Source: Massiliimalia sp964370215 (GTDB lineage: Bacteria > Bacillota > Clostridia > Oscillospirales > Ruminococcaceae). From it: a stretch of 64,000 bases of DNA. Location: positions 8,764-72,763 of the forward strand of contig CAYJIM010000007.1 in assembly GCA_964370215.1 (NCBI GenBank), given 5' to 3'. How positions within the stretch are numbered: the stretch's first letter is position 1; every line of letters starts with the position of its first letter. Positions 55,550-63,904 of this stretch are shown here, one piece after another. The notes beneath the pieces were generated by a model. That model saw nothing but the letters and a program-made list of their open reading frames with translations, was not told the origin of the DNA and made no database searches. Position numbers and translations under genes: made by a program.

Positions 55550-56869
55550 ATGAAAAGTACTATAAAAGAAGTATTAGATTTTGTAATAGAAAATGATGTT
55601 AAATTTATCCGCCTTGCATTTTGCGACTTATTTGGACGACAAAAAAATATTTCCATAATGCCTCACGAGCTTGAAGGAGCTTTTGAAAACGGTATTTCTT
55701 TTGACGGTGGGGCAATTGATGGGTTTTCAGGCGTTGTAGAATCTGACCTCTTTTTGTTTCCTGAGGCAGAAACACTTACCATTTTACCATGGAGACCACA
55801 ACAAGGAAGGGTAGTGCGCTTTTATTGTGCTATAAAAAATCCTGATGGATCAACTTATAATTGCGATACTCGAAGCATTCTAAAAAATGTTATGGGTGAA
55901 TGCGAAAAAGAAGGCTATACTTGCAATATTGGCGCAGAAAGCGAGTTCTACTTATTTAAAACCGATGAGAATGCAGAGCCTACTTTACAACCCTTTGATA
56001 ATGGTGGATATATGGATATTGCCCCTCTCGACAAAGGTGAGAATGTTCGCAGGGAAATATGTTTATACTTAGAAGAAATGGGAATAAAGCCTGAATCTTC
56101 ACATCACGAGCGAGGGCCTGGTCAAAATGAAATAGATTTTATTTTTTCAGATGCCTTAACATGTGCAGATAATCTTTTAACATTAAAAACGGTTGTGAGG
56201 ACTATTGCAACAAGAAGTAGTCTCTTTGCATCCTTTATGCCAAAACCTCTATCTGGAAAAAGTGGAAGTGGTCTTCACACTAATGTATCACTATTTAAAG
56301 ATGGAAAAAATATTTTTAAAAATATTTCAGAGGGACATTCAAAAGAGGCTGAAAGTTTTATAGCTGGAGTGCTTGAGAAAGCTCCAGAAATAACAGCCTT
56401 TTTAAATCCACTCACAAATTCGTATGAGCGTTTTGGCCATTTAGAAGCACCAAAATATGTGTCGTGGTCACATCAAAATAGGTCCCAATTGGTTCGAATA
56501 CCTGCAGCACAAGGTAGCAAGGTTAGAATGGAACTTCGCTCTCCAGACCCTGCAATGAATCCCTATCTAGGTTTTGCGCTCATTATTGCTGCAGGAATGG
56601 ATGGTATAAAAAAGTCTCTATTGCTTCCAAAAGAAATAAATGAAGATTTATACGAAGCAGATGATTCTCTAAAAGAATCGTTACAAATGCTACCAACAAG
56701 TCTTGGTGAAGCACTTGACTTGTGTGAAAGATCACAGTTTATAAAAGATGTGCTTGGTGATGATGTCGTAAAAAAATATTGTGCGCATAAACGCTTAGAA
56801 CAAGAATCTTTTTTAAAAGCCGGCGATAAGCAAGATTTCTATTTTAATAGTTATTTTTATACAATATAG
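55550..56869 (+). CDS. glnA: Glutamine synthetase type I (GSI-alpha size)
   Basis: 439 residues from ATG 55550 (AAAGG upstream); the frame starts nine codons earlier without a site. The beta-grasp domain (VKFIRLAFCDLFGRQKNISI) and catalytic domain are clear: IGAESEFYLF, GPGQNEIDF, GKSGSGLHTNVSL, RIPAAQGSKVRMELRSPDPA. No adenylylation-loop tyrosine region of the longer GSI-beta type is evident. It makes glutamine from glutamate and ammonia. It is followed 23 bases later by the ANTAR gene, a link that suggests the regulator reads the product of this enzyme or of its neighbours. Confidence 0.94.
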   Translation: MKSTIKEVLDFVIENDVKFIRLAFCDLFGRQKNISIMPHELEGAFENGISFDGGAIDGFSGVVESDLFLFPEAETLTILPWRPQQGRVVRFYCAIKNPDGSTYNCDTRSILKNVMGECEKEGYTCNIGAESEFYLFKTDENAEPTLQPFDNGGYMDIAPLDKGENVRREICLYLEEMGIKPESSHHERGPGQNEIDFIFSDALTCADNLLTLKTVVRTIATRSSLFASFMPKPLSGKSGSGLHTNVSLFKDGKNIFKNISEGHSKEAESFIAGVLEKAPEITAFLNPLTNSYERFGHLEAPKYVSWSHQNRSQLVRIPAAQGSKVRMELRSPDPAMNPYLGFALIIAAGMDGIKKSLLLPKEINEDLYEADDSLKESLQMLPTSLGEALDLCERSQFIKDVLGDDVVKKYCAHKRLEQESFLKAGDKQDFYFNSYFYTI

Positions 56870-56892
56870 GATAGCAAGGTTTAGGATAATCT

Positions 56893-57459
56893 ATGCAAAA
56901 AGCCCTTATTGTTTCAAATTCAAAAAAAACTATAAGCTTTGTTACAGAACTTATTCAAAGTGCTGGAATTGAGCAAGTATCCTCAGTATTTACAGCTGGT
57001 CTCGCACGCCTTATGACGATAGAAATAGACTATGATGTATACATTGTGGATGCACCTCTGCCAGATGAAAATGGAGAAGATCTTGTAGAATACTTAGCTG
57101 AAAAGAATGTTAGCCAAGTACTTATGCTTGTTGATGCAGAGTATTTTGATGAAACATCAGAAAAAGTTGAATCGTTTGGTGTAATAGCCATTCCTAAGCC
57201 TGTAGAACGAGCTACTTTTTGGGTATCGCTTAAAGCTGCACAAGCATTATTTAAGAAAATGCTTTCAATACAAAAACAAAATACAGCTTTACAAAGTAAA
57301 ATTGAAGAAATAAGAATTGTTGATAGAGCAAAGTGTATTCTTATAGCACATTATTCGATGAATGAGGAAGAAGCTCATAAATTTATTGAAAAGCAGGCTA
57401 TGAGTACTCGAAAATCGCGGCGTGATATCGCAGAAGAACTTATAAATACGCAAAAATAG
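56893..57459 (+). CDS. ANTAR-domain RNA-binding antiterminator with a degenerate receiver domain
   Basis: 188 residues. Residues ~3-118 have a receiver fold with the phospho-acceptor-like Asp53 (YIVDAPLPDENGEDL) and Lys102 (AIPKPVE). The N-terminal acidic pair is replaced (IVSNSKK, Ser8-Asn9) and the switch Thr/Ser is Val80. A coiled linker (~118-138) leads to an ANTAR domain (~135-185; RIVDRAKCILIAHYSMNEEE, then RKSRRDIAEELI). ANTAR proteins such as NasR and EutV bind hexaloop hairpins and prevent intrinsic termination. It is co-transcribed with glnA. The asnB leader with a matching hairpin begins about 60 bases downstream. Confidence 0.85.
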   Translation: MQKALIVSNSKKTISFVTELIQSAGIEQVSSVFTAGLARLMTIEIDYDVYIVDAPLPDENGEDLVEYLAEKNVSQVLMLVDAEYFDETSEKVESFGVIAIPKPVERATFWVSLKAAQALFKKMLSIQKQNTALQSKIEEIRIVDRAKCILIAHYSMNEEEAHKFIEKQAMSTRKSRRDIAEELINTQK

Positions 57460-57521
57460 CTTTAATTTTGCATATTTATGCGATTTTTTGATAAAAAAAG
57501 TATGAAATATTTAAAAACTGC

Positions 57522-57550
57522 TTGACTTTTTTTTTACAATAGTGTTTAAT
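57522..57550 (+). promoter_or_regulatory. Promoter of the asnB leader
   Basis: TTGACT, 17 bases, TTTAAT. The transcript would start near 57557, right at the hexaloop hairpin. Confidence 0.65.
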
Positions 57551-57558
57551 TAGTTTAT

Positions 57559-57625
57559 ACAGCAAAGGTGCTGTGATATTTTTCTGAAAAGAAATTTTCG
57601 GAAGAGTGTCACAGCACCTTTTTTT
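57559..57625 (+). ncRNA. asnB leader attenuator: AAAGGT hexaloop hairpin overlapping an intrinsic terminator (ANTAR-type)
   Basis: ACAGC (57559-57563), hexaloop AAAGGT (57564-57569), GCTGT (57570-57574). AAAGGTGCTGTGA (57564-57576) pairs perfectly with 57609-57621 to make the terminator, with T at 57619-57625. Inside the terminator lies an 11-bp hairpin with a GAAA tetraloop. The loop and 3' arm of the first hairpin form the 5' arm of the terminator, the same layout as upstream of gltB. Confidence 0.75.
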
Positions 57626-57696
57626 GTTTTAAATCCATGTTACTTTTTCGAAGTTTTCGTTGAGTTTCATAGGAAAATTATTTTTAAGGAAAAATT

Positions 57697-59370
57697 ATGT
57701 GTGGAATTGTTGGAGCTTTTGACATTAAAAACGGTTCTGAGCCACTACGTGAGCAAGTGCTTGCAATGGCAAAGAAAATTCGTCATCGAGGACCGGACTG
57801 GTCAGGAGTGTATTCTAATTCTAATACAATTCTTGCTCACGAAAGACTTTCGATTGTTGACCCTCTTTCTGGTAAACAACCATTGTTCAGTAAAGACGGG
57901 AAGTTGGTATTGGCGGTAAACGGAGAGATTTACAACCATCAAGAACTTAGAAAACAATACGAAGGAAGATATGAGTTTTTAACTCAATCGGACTGTGAAA
58001 TAATTTTAGCATTATACAAGTTTAAAGGAATGGATTTTCTTGAGGACTTAAACGGTATCTTTGCATTTGCATTATATGATATTGAAAATGACTGTTACAT
58101 TGTAGGGCGTGATCATATTGGAATTATTCCTTTGTATCAAGGTTGGGATGAACAAGGCCAGTATTATGTTGCATCAGAAATGAAGTCTTTAGAAGGTCAT
58201 TGTTCAACTATTAGCCTTTTTCCACCTGCAACAGTGTATTCAAGCAAAACAGGTGAATATACAAAATGGTACAAAAGGGAATGGGAAGAGTTTGATGCAG
58301 TTAAAGATAATGCATCAAGTGTTGAGGCTGTGAGAAAGGGTTTAGAGGATGCAGTTCATCGCCAATTAATGTGTGACGTACCTTACGGGGTGCTTTTATC
58401 AGGTGGACTTGATTCTTCTGTAATTGCAGCAATTACACAAAAGTATGCACAAAAACGTGTTGAAAGTGATGACACTCAAGTTGCATGGTGGCCTCGCCTT
58501 CACTCATTTGCAGTAGGACTTGAAGGCTCCCCTGACTTGGCTGCAGCCCAAAAAGTTGCAGACCATATTGGAACTGTTCACCACACGGTGCATTTTACGG
58601 TTCAAGAAGGCTTGGATGCAATTAGAGATGTTATCTATCATTTAGAAACATATGATATTACAACAATACGGGCAGCAACTCCAATGTATTTGCTTGCACG
58701 TGTTATTAAGTCAATGGGAATAAAAATGGTATTGTCCGGTGAAGGATCAGATGAGATTTTTGCTGGTTACTTGTATTTTCACAAGGCACCGAATGCTCAA
58801 GAACTTCACGAGGAAACCGTTCGCAAGTTGAGTAAACTTCACTTGTACGACTGCCTACGAGCAAACAAATCGCTTGCTGCATGGGGAGTTGAAGGACGGG
58901 TGCCATTTTTAGATAAAGAATTTATCGATGTAGCAATGACTCAAAATCCAAAGGATAAAATGAGTGGTGCTACAGGTGGCGGTAAAATTGAAAAGAACCT
59001 TCTTCGTGAAGCTTTTGCAGATTTACTTCCTGAAGAAATCTTATGGCGCCAAAAAGAACAATTTTCTGATGGTGTAGGATATTCTTGGATTGATACTCTG
59101 CGGGAAATGACAAGCGAAAAGGTTAGCGATGAACTTTTTGCAAGAAGCAAAGAGCGATTTCCTGTTAACCCGCCAATGACAAAAGAGCAGTACTTTTATC
59201 GCTGTATTTTTGATGAATTGTTTCCATCACAAACAGCGGCAACAACAGTAGCATATGAAGCGAGCGTTGCATGTAGTACTGCAAAAGCCTTGGAATGGGA
59301 TGAGGCTTTTAAAAATCAAAATGAGCCATCAGGACGTGCCGTAGGTGGTGTTCACGAAAAGGCATATTAA
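57697..59370 (+). CDS. asnB: Asparagine synthetase B (glutamine-hydrolysing)
   Basis: 557 residues. Cys2 is the amidotransferase nucleophile (MCGIVGAFDIKNG), with RHRGPDWSG, LAVNGEIYNH and SQSDCE-like TQSDCEIILALYK following. The synthetase domain has the PP-loop LLSGGLDSSVIAAI and VLSGEGSDEIFAGY. It makes asparagine from aspartate and glutamine with ATP. AAGGAAAA lies ahead of ATG 57697. It starts about 70 bases after the attenuator terminator and opens an apparent asnB-amt-glnN unit with no clear terminator inside. Confidence 0.95.
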   Translation: MCGIVGAFDIKNGSEPLREQVLAMAKKIRHRGPDWSGVYSNSNTILAHERLSIVDPLSGKQPLFSKDGKLVLAVNGEIYNHQELRKQYEGRYEFLTQSDCEIILALYKFKGMDFLEDLNGIFAFALYDIENDCYIVGRDHIGIIPLYQGWDEQGQYYVASEMKSLEGHCSTISLFPPATVYSSKTGEYTKWYKREWEEFDAVKDNASSVEAVRKGLEDAVHRQLMCDVPYGVLLSGGLDSSVIAAITQKYAQKRVESDDTQVAWWPRLHSFAVGLEGSPDLAAAQKVADHIGTVHHTVHFTVQEGLDAIRDVIYHLETYDITTIRAATPMYLLARVIKSMGIKMVLSGEGSDEIFAGYLYFHKAPNAQELHEETVRKLSKLHLYDCLRANKSLAAWGVEGRVPFLDKEFIDVAMTQNPKDKMSGATGGGKIEKNLLREAFADLLPEEILWRQKEQFSDGVGYSWIDTLREMTSEKVSDELFARSKERFPVNPPMTKEQYFYRCIFDELFPSQTAATTVAYEASVACSTAKALEWDEAFKNQNEPSGRAVGGVHEKAY

Positions 59371-59376
59371 AAATTA

Positions 59377-59412
59377 ACTGTAGGGAGCGACGCCCTCGTC
59401 GCTCCCTACAGT
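59377..59412. repeat. Perfect 16-bp inverted repeat between asnB and amt
   Basis: Arms ACTGTAGGGAGCGACG and its exact complement around a CCCT loop. GC-rich with no T-run after it, so unlikely to be a terminator. Its TGTAGGGA opening is shared with the repeat at 55286. Confidence 0.75.
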
Positions 59413-59483
59413 GGGAACGCAAATAAAACAAGATGAAAGGTGCGCAACTTTCACTTAAAAAAAAATTGAGGTTAAGGAAAGTT

Positions 59484-59576
59484 AACGAAAAAACAACTTC
59501 CATGTCGTTTTTTCGTTGGCAGTTTTCGACGTTGTTAACGTATCGAAAACTGCGTATCTGCGACATCCATGTCGCA
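59484..59576. repeat. Three-hairpin intergenic composite before amt
   Basis: Hairpin 1 has arms AACGAAAAAACAAC and GTCGTTTTTTCGTT around TTCCAT; hairpin 2 GCAGTTTTCGA and TCGAAAACTGC; hairpin 3 TGCGACAT and ATGTCGCA. Hairpin 1 is nearly identical to that before gltB; hairpins 2 and 3 keep position but differ in arm sequence. Confidence 0.7.
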
Positions 59577-59604
59577 CCCTTAACAGGGAGTTTAGGAGGT
59601 AAGG

Positions 59605-61323
59605 ATGTTTAGTTCAGTGGATACAATGTGGGTACTTATTGGTGCAGCATTAGTTTTCTTTATGCAAGCTGGTTTTGCAATGGTAGAAACGGGATTTACC
59701 CGCGCTAAAAATGCAGGTAATATTATTATGAAAAACATTATGGACTTTTCAATTGGTACCATTTTGTTTTGGGTTATTGGGTTTGGTATAATGTTTGGCG
59801 CAAACGATGGGCCTTTAGCACCTTTTATTGGTGGTTTAGACTTCTTTGTTCGTGGCGATTATTCAGGAAGTTTTCCTACAAGCGCATTTTTAATTTTCCA
59901 AACAGTGTTCTGTGCAACAGCTGCAACAATAGTTTCAGGTGCTATGGCAGAAAGAACAAAGTTCTTAACATACTGTTTTTACAGTGCAATTTTAAGTGCT
60001 ATTATTTATCCCATTTCAGGACACTGGATATGGGGTGGCGGTTGGTTATCACAAATGGGATTTACCGATTTTGCAGGATCTACAGCTGTTCACATGGTTG
60101 GTGGTGTTGCAGCGCTCGTTGGTGCTAAAGTACTTGGTCCACGTATCGGAAAGTTTGGATCAGATGGAAAGCCTCGCGCTATTCCAGGTCACAGTTTAAC
60201 ATTGGGTGCTTTAGGTGTATTTATACTTTGGTTCTGTTGGTTTGGTTTTAACGGTGCATCAACTGTGTCAATGACAGATGGGGCAATAGTGCAAGCTTCA
60301 AACGTATTTGTTACAACAAATATTGCAGCAGCAGCAGCAGCCTTTTCAGTAATGATAATTACGTGGGTTAAATACAAAAAACCTGACGTATCAATGACAT
60401 TGAACGGAGCCTTAGCAGGATTAGTTGGAATTACGGCAGGCTGTCACTTAGTTTCGCCAGCAGGTGCAGTTGCAATTGGAGTATGTTGTGCCTTTGCGGT
60501 AGTATTTGGCATTGAAGCTGTTGAAAAAGTGCTCAAGATAGATGATCCTGTAGGAGCAGTTGGTGTACACGGTATTTGTGGTGCACTTGGAACAATTCTA
60601 ACTGGTGTGTTTGCCCTTGAAGGCGGATTAGCATACGGTTATGGATGGTCATTTGTTGGAGTACAAACACTCGGTGTTTTAGCCGTCGCAGCTTGGGTAT
60701 TTGTAACAATGGGAATTGTTTTTATTGTTCTTAAAAAGACTATTGGCTTACGTGTAAGTGATGCAGAGGAAATTATAGGTCTTGATATTGAAGAGCATGG
60801 TCTCGCTAATAGTTATGCAGACTTTATGCCAACTGTTATGGGAACAGATTTTCACAAAGACAAATTTCCAATTGGGGCAGCCCCTGTAGAAGATGCAATT
60901 AAAGTTGTAGACTTAACAGATGCCCAAGCTGTACCTGTAGCTAAAAAGGCAAGTGGGGAGCATGCTGGCGATAAAATGACCAAGGTTGTTATTGTTACAA
61001 AACGCAATAAGTTTGAACACTTAAAGCTTGCCCTTGATGGCATAGGTATAACTGGTATGACTGTAACACAGGTTATGGGATGCGGTATGCAGCGAGGTGA
61101 TATAAACTTTTACCGTGGTGTTCAAGTTGAAACAAAACTTTTACCAAAGGTAAAAATAGAAATAGTAGTTTGTAAAGTGCCTGTTGATTTAGTTGTAAAA
61201 ACAGCGACAGAGGCCTTGTACACTGGTGCAATTGGAGATGGTAAAATATTTATTTACAACGTTGAAAATGTAATTAAAGTGCGTACTGCAGAAGAAGGAT
61301 TTGATGCATTGCAAGATGAGTAA
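59605..61323 (+). CDS. amt: Ammonium transporter fused to a C-terminal PII signal domain
   Basis: 572 residues, against ~400-440 for plain Amt. The eleven-helix channel fills 1-~410 with both pore histidines in context (STAVHMVGGVAALVGAK and VGVHGICGALGTIL). After a linker (~410-455) comes a full PII domain (~457-565; KVVIVTKRNKFEHLKLALDG, VTQVMGCGMQRG, LPKVKIEIVVCKVPVD, GAIGDGKIFIYNVENVIKVR). The T-loop reads INFYRGVQVETKLLPK: the position of the usual uridylylated Tyr51 is Val. The fused PII should gate the channel by ATP/ADP and 2-oxoglutarate rather than by uridylylation. GGAGG precedes ATG 59605. Confidence 0.93.
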   Translation: MFSSVDTMWVLIGAALVFFMQAGFAMVETGFTRAKNAGNIIMKNIMDFSIGTILFWVIGFGIMFGANDGPLAPFIGGLDFFVRGDYSGSFPTSAFLIFQTVFCATAATIVSGAMAERTKFLTYCFYSAILSAIIYPISGHWIWGGGWLSQMGFTDFAGSTAVHMVGGVAALVGAKVLGPRIGKFGSDGKPRAIPGHSLTLGALGVFILWFCWFGFNGASTVSMTDGAIVQASNVFVTTNIAAAAAAFSVMIITWVKYKKPDVSMTLNGALAGLVGITAGCHLVSPAGAVAIGVCCAFAVVFGIEAVEKVLKIDDPVGAVGVHGICGALGTILTGVFALEGGLAYGYGWSFVGVQTLGVLAVAAWVFVTMGIVFIVLKKTIGLRVSDAEEIIGLDIEEHGLANSYADFMPTVMGTDFHKDKFPIGAAPVEDAIKVVDLTDAQAVPVAKKASGEHAGDKMTKVVIVTKRNKFEHLKLALDGIGITGMTVTQVMGCGMQRGDINFYRGVQVETKLLPKVKIEIVVCKVPVDLVVKTATEALYTGAIGDGKIFIYNVENVIKVRTAEEGFDALQDE

Positions 61324-61330
61324 CCCCTCC

Positions 61331-61419
61331 GCCGACTTTGTCGGCACCTCCCCTAAAGAGGAGGCTTGGGTAGAATGTAAACACCTGTAAGGTAGCACCC
61401 ATGTGTGCAGCCTCAGGTG
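61331..61419. repeat. Hairpin-rich intergenic repeats before glnN
   Basis: GCCGAC-TTT-GTCGGC at 61331-61345, CCTCC...GGAGG at 61347-61364 followed by CTTGGGTAG (a theme common in bacterial intergenic repeats), and CACCTG...CAGGTG at 61382-61419 with an inner GCAC/GTGC. No T-runs and no AxxG hexaloop. Confidence 0.55.
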
Positions 61420-61485
61420 ATTATAGGTCATCGCCCCCAGTTGAAAAAATTGTAAAAATAATTATAATAGAAATAGGAGAACAAA

Positions 61486-63576
61486 ATGAAAGATTTACCA
61501 GAGTTATTTGGAAGTATGGTTTTTAACGATGCCGTTATGAGAGCAAGATTGCCGAAGGACATTTATAAAGCAGTAAAAAAGACCATACAAGGTGGTAGTA
61601 GATTAGAATTGGATGTTGCAAACGTTGTTGCAAATGCCATGAAAGACTGGGCAACAGAAAAAGGTGCAACCCACTACACACACTGGTTCCAACCAATGAC
61701 AGGGATTACCGCAGAAAAACATGACAGCTTTGTATCTCCAGATGGACAGGGTGGAATTATTTTAGAGTTTTCTGGTAAAGAGCTTGTAAAAGGCGAGCCA
61801 GATGCATCAAGTTTTCCATCAGGTGGATTGCGGGCAACATTTGAAGCTCGTGGTTACACAGCATGGGATCCATCCTCTTATGCCTTTATTAAAGATGACA
61901 CACTTTGTATACCAACAGCATTTTGTTCATACTCTGGTGAAGTGTTAGATAAAAAAACCCCATTATTAAAATCAATGGAATCACTTAACAAACAAGCTTT
62001 GAGAATTGTAAAGCTTTTTGGCTATGATGGTGTAAAACGCGTAAACACAACTGTTGGAGCAGAACAAGAATATTTTTTAATTGATAAGAAAATATATGCG
62101 CAAAGGTCAGACTTAATGTATTGCGGGCGAACACTGTTTGGAGCAAAACCACCAAAGGGTCAAGAAATGGATGATCATTACTTTGGAAAAATTAAGTCAA
62201 GAGTTTCTGTTTATATGAAAGACTTAGATAAAGAACTATGGAAGCTTGGCGTTCTCTCAAAAACAAAGCACAATGAAGTAGCTCCTGCTCAACATGAAAT
62301 GGCACCAGTGTTTACAAACACAAATATAGCAGCAGATCACAACCAACTCATAATGGAAACAATGCAAAGTGTTGCATCAAGACATGATCTTGTATGTCTT
62401 TTACACGAAAAGCCATTTGCAGGAGTTAACGGAAGTGGAAAACACAACAACTGGTCTATGTCAACCGATACAGGGATGAATCTATTAGAACCTGGTGATA
62501 CACCATACGAAAATGCCCAATTCTTGCTATTTCTAGTAGCTGTTATTAAGGCTGTTGATGAATACCAAGACTTACTCAGAGTATCTGTAGCAAGTGCTGG
62601 AAACGACCATAGGCTTGGAGCAAATGAGGCACCCCCTGCAATTGTTTCTATATTCCTAGGCGAAGAACTCACCGGAATATTAGATGCAATTAAAACAGGT
62701 TCTGCATATGCAGGAATGGAAAAAATATCAATGCAAATTGGCGCTAAGGTTTTACCTCATTTTCCAAAAGACACAACTGATAGAAACAGAACTTCATCTT
62801 TTGCCTTTACTGGAAATAAGTTCGAGTTTAGAATGCTCGGGTCAAGTGCTTCTGTTTCAGGTCCAAATATTATCCTCAACTCAATTGTTGCAGATGTGTT
62901 AGAGGGATTTGCAAATGAGTTAGAAGGAAGTAAAAACTTTAACGAAGATCTATCAAAACTTATTACAAAAACAATTCAAGAGCACGATAGAATTATTTTT
63001 AACGGTAACGGATACGATGACGCTTGGGTAGTTGAAGCACAAAAACGCGGCTTAAGCAACTTGAAAACTACACCTGACGCTTTTCCAAAGTACATTGAGC
63101 AAAAAAACATCGATATGCTTGTTAGACAAGGAGTTTTTTCAGAAGCAGAAGTTCACTCACGCTACGAAATCTTATGCGAAAACTATTGTAAGACTATTCA
63201 AATAGAAGCACTTACCATGGTTGAAATGGTTAAAAAACATGTAATACCTTCTGCCTTCAAGTACGAAAAAGAAATTGCAAAAGTACTTTTGGCAAAAAAA
63301 GAAGTGTCAAAAAGTATCCCTTGTGCAAAAGAAGAAAATCTTTTAGGTCAAGTTGCAACACTTTCTGAAGAAGTTTTTACAAAACTTGAATCATTGGAAA
63401 AAGCAATTGAAAACAATGACAGAAGTGATATTTCAAAAGAAACATTCTATATGCGAGACAAGGTTTTTTCCTCAATGCAAAATCTTCGCACATCGATTGA
63501 TGAGCTTGAATCAATTACATCAAGAGACTGCTGGTCGCTTCCAACATACGGCGACATTTTGTATAGTGTGAAGTAA
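61486..63576 (+). CDS. glnN: Glutamine synthetase type III
   Basis: 696 residues, the typical GSIII length. The N-terminal GSIII part (LFGSMVFNDAVMRARLPKDI, ATHYTHWFQPMTGITAEKHD) and catalytic boxes (TVGAEQEYFLI, EVAPAQHEMAPVFT, GVNGSGKHNNWSM, TDRNRTSSFAFTGNKFEFR) are clear, with a helical C-terminus. It is a second glutamine synthetase beside the type I enzyme at 55550. GSIII enzymes are found in Bacteroidetes, cyanobacteria and some spirochetes. AGGAG precedes ATG 61486. It is followed by a strong terminator. Confidence 0.95.
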   Translation: MKDLPELFGSMVFNDAVMRARLPKDIYKAVKKTIQGGSRLELDVANVVANAMKDWATEKGATHYTHWFQPMTGITAEKHDSFVSPDGQGGIILEFSGKELVKGEPDASSFPSGGLRATFEARGYTAWDPSSYAFIKDDTLCIPTAFCSYSGEVLDKKTPLLKSMESLNKQALRIVKLFGYDGVKRVNTTVGAEQEYFLIDKKIYAQRSDLMYCGRTLFGAKPPKGQEMDDHYFGKIKSRVSVYMKDLDKELWKLGVLSKTKHNEVAPAQHEMAPVFTNTNIAADHNQLIMETMQSVASRHDLVCLLHEKPFAGVNGSGKHNNWSMSTDTGMNLLEPGDTPYENAQFLLFLVAVIKAVDEYQDLLRVSVASAGNDHRLGANEAPPAIVSIFLGEELTGILDAIKTGSAYAGMEKISMQIGAKVLPHFPKDTTDRNRTSSFAFTGNKFEFRMLGSSASVSGPNIILNSIVADVLEGFANELEGSKNFNEDLSKLITKTIQEHDRIIFNGNGYDDAWVVEAQKRGLSNLKTTPDAFPKYIEQKNIDMLVRQGVFSEAEVHSRYEILCENYCKTIQIEALTMVEMVKKHVIPSAFKYEKEIAKVLLAKKEVSKSIPCAKEENLLGQVATLSEEVFTKLESLEKAIENNDRSDISKETFYMRDKVFSSMQNLRTSIDELESITSRDCWSLPTYGDILYSVK

Positions 63577-63581
63577 TTCAT

Positions 63582-63611
63582 AAAATCACCCATCCTTGGG
63601 TGATTTTTTTT
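63582..63611. terminator. Intrinsic terminator after glnN
   Basis: AAAATCACCCA, loop TCCT, TGGGTGATTTT and a T-run. It ends the nitrogen island. Confidence 0.92.
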
Positions 63612-63904
63612 GTTCAAAATTGCCTAATAAAATTGTGTGTTTATTAAGCTTTGTTTCTCCGCATTAACGCGTTTGCAAAGGCAGTGTGAAATTTTCATAC
63701 TGCTATTTCTTTGTCTAAGAACAAACAAATACATGGGGTCTTCGGACAGTAGAGAAAAGTATAAAAATTAAACACCTTAGTGAATAAAAGGTTACACCTA
63801 ATTATGATGTAGAGTATTTTAAAGTAGTTATTTTAGTGGTACAATATAGTTTCTAATGATATAACTTTTACGACGTGTATGAGTGTGATTTTACTGCATA
63901 TGAA
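63612..63904. other. AT-rich intergenic stretch after the nitrogen island
   Basis: The only structure I see is an inverted repeat at 63681-63703 (GCAGTGTGAAA / TTTCATACTGC, one wobble) without a T-run. No coding frame has a ribosome site. Confidence 0.5.

Noticed and set aside
59377..59412. GC-rich hairpin as terminator separating asnB from amt
   Set aside because: It has no T-run on either side and resembles the intergenic repeat family, so I treat asnB-amt-glnN as possibly one unit.
61382..61419. Possible third ANTAR or riboswitch leader before glnN
   Set aside because: The loops do not show the A1/G4 hexaloop and no terminator overlaps the stem.
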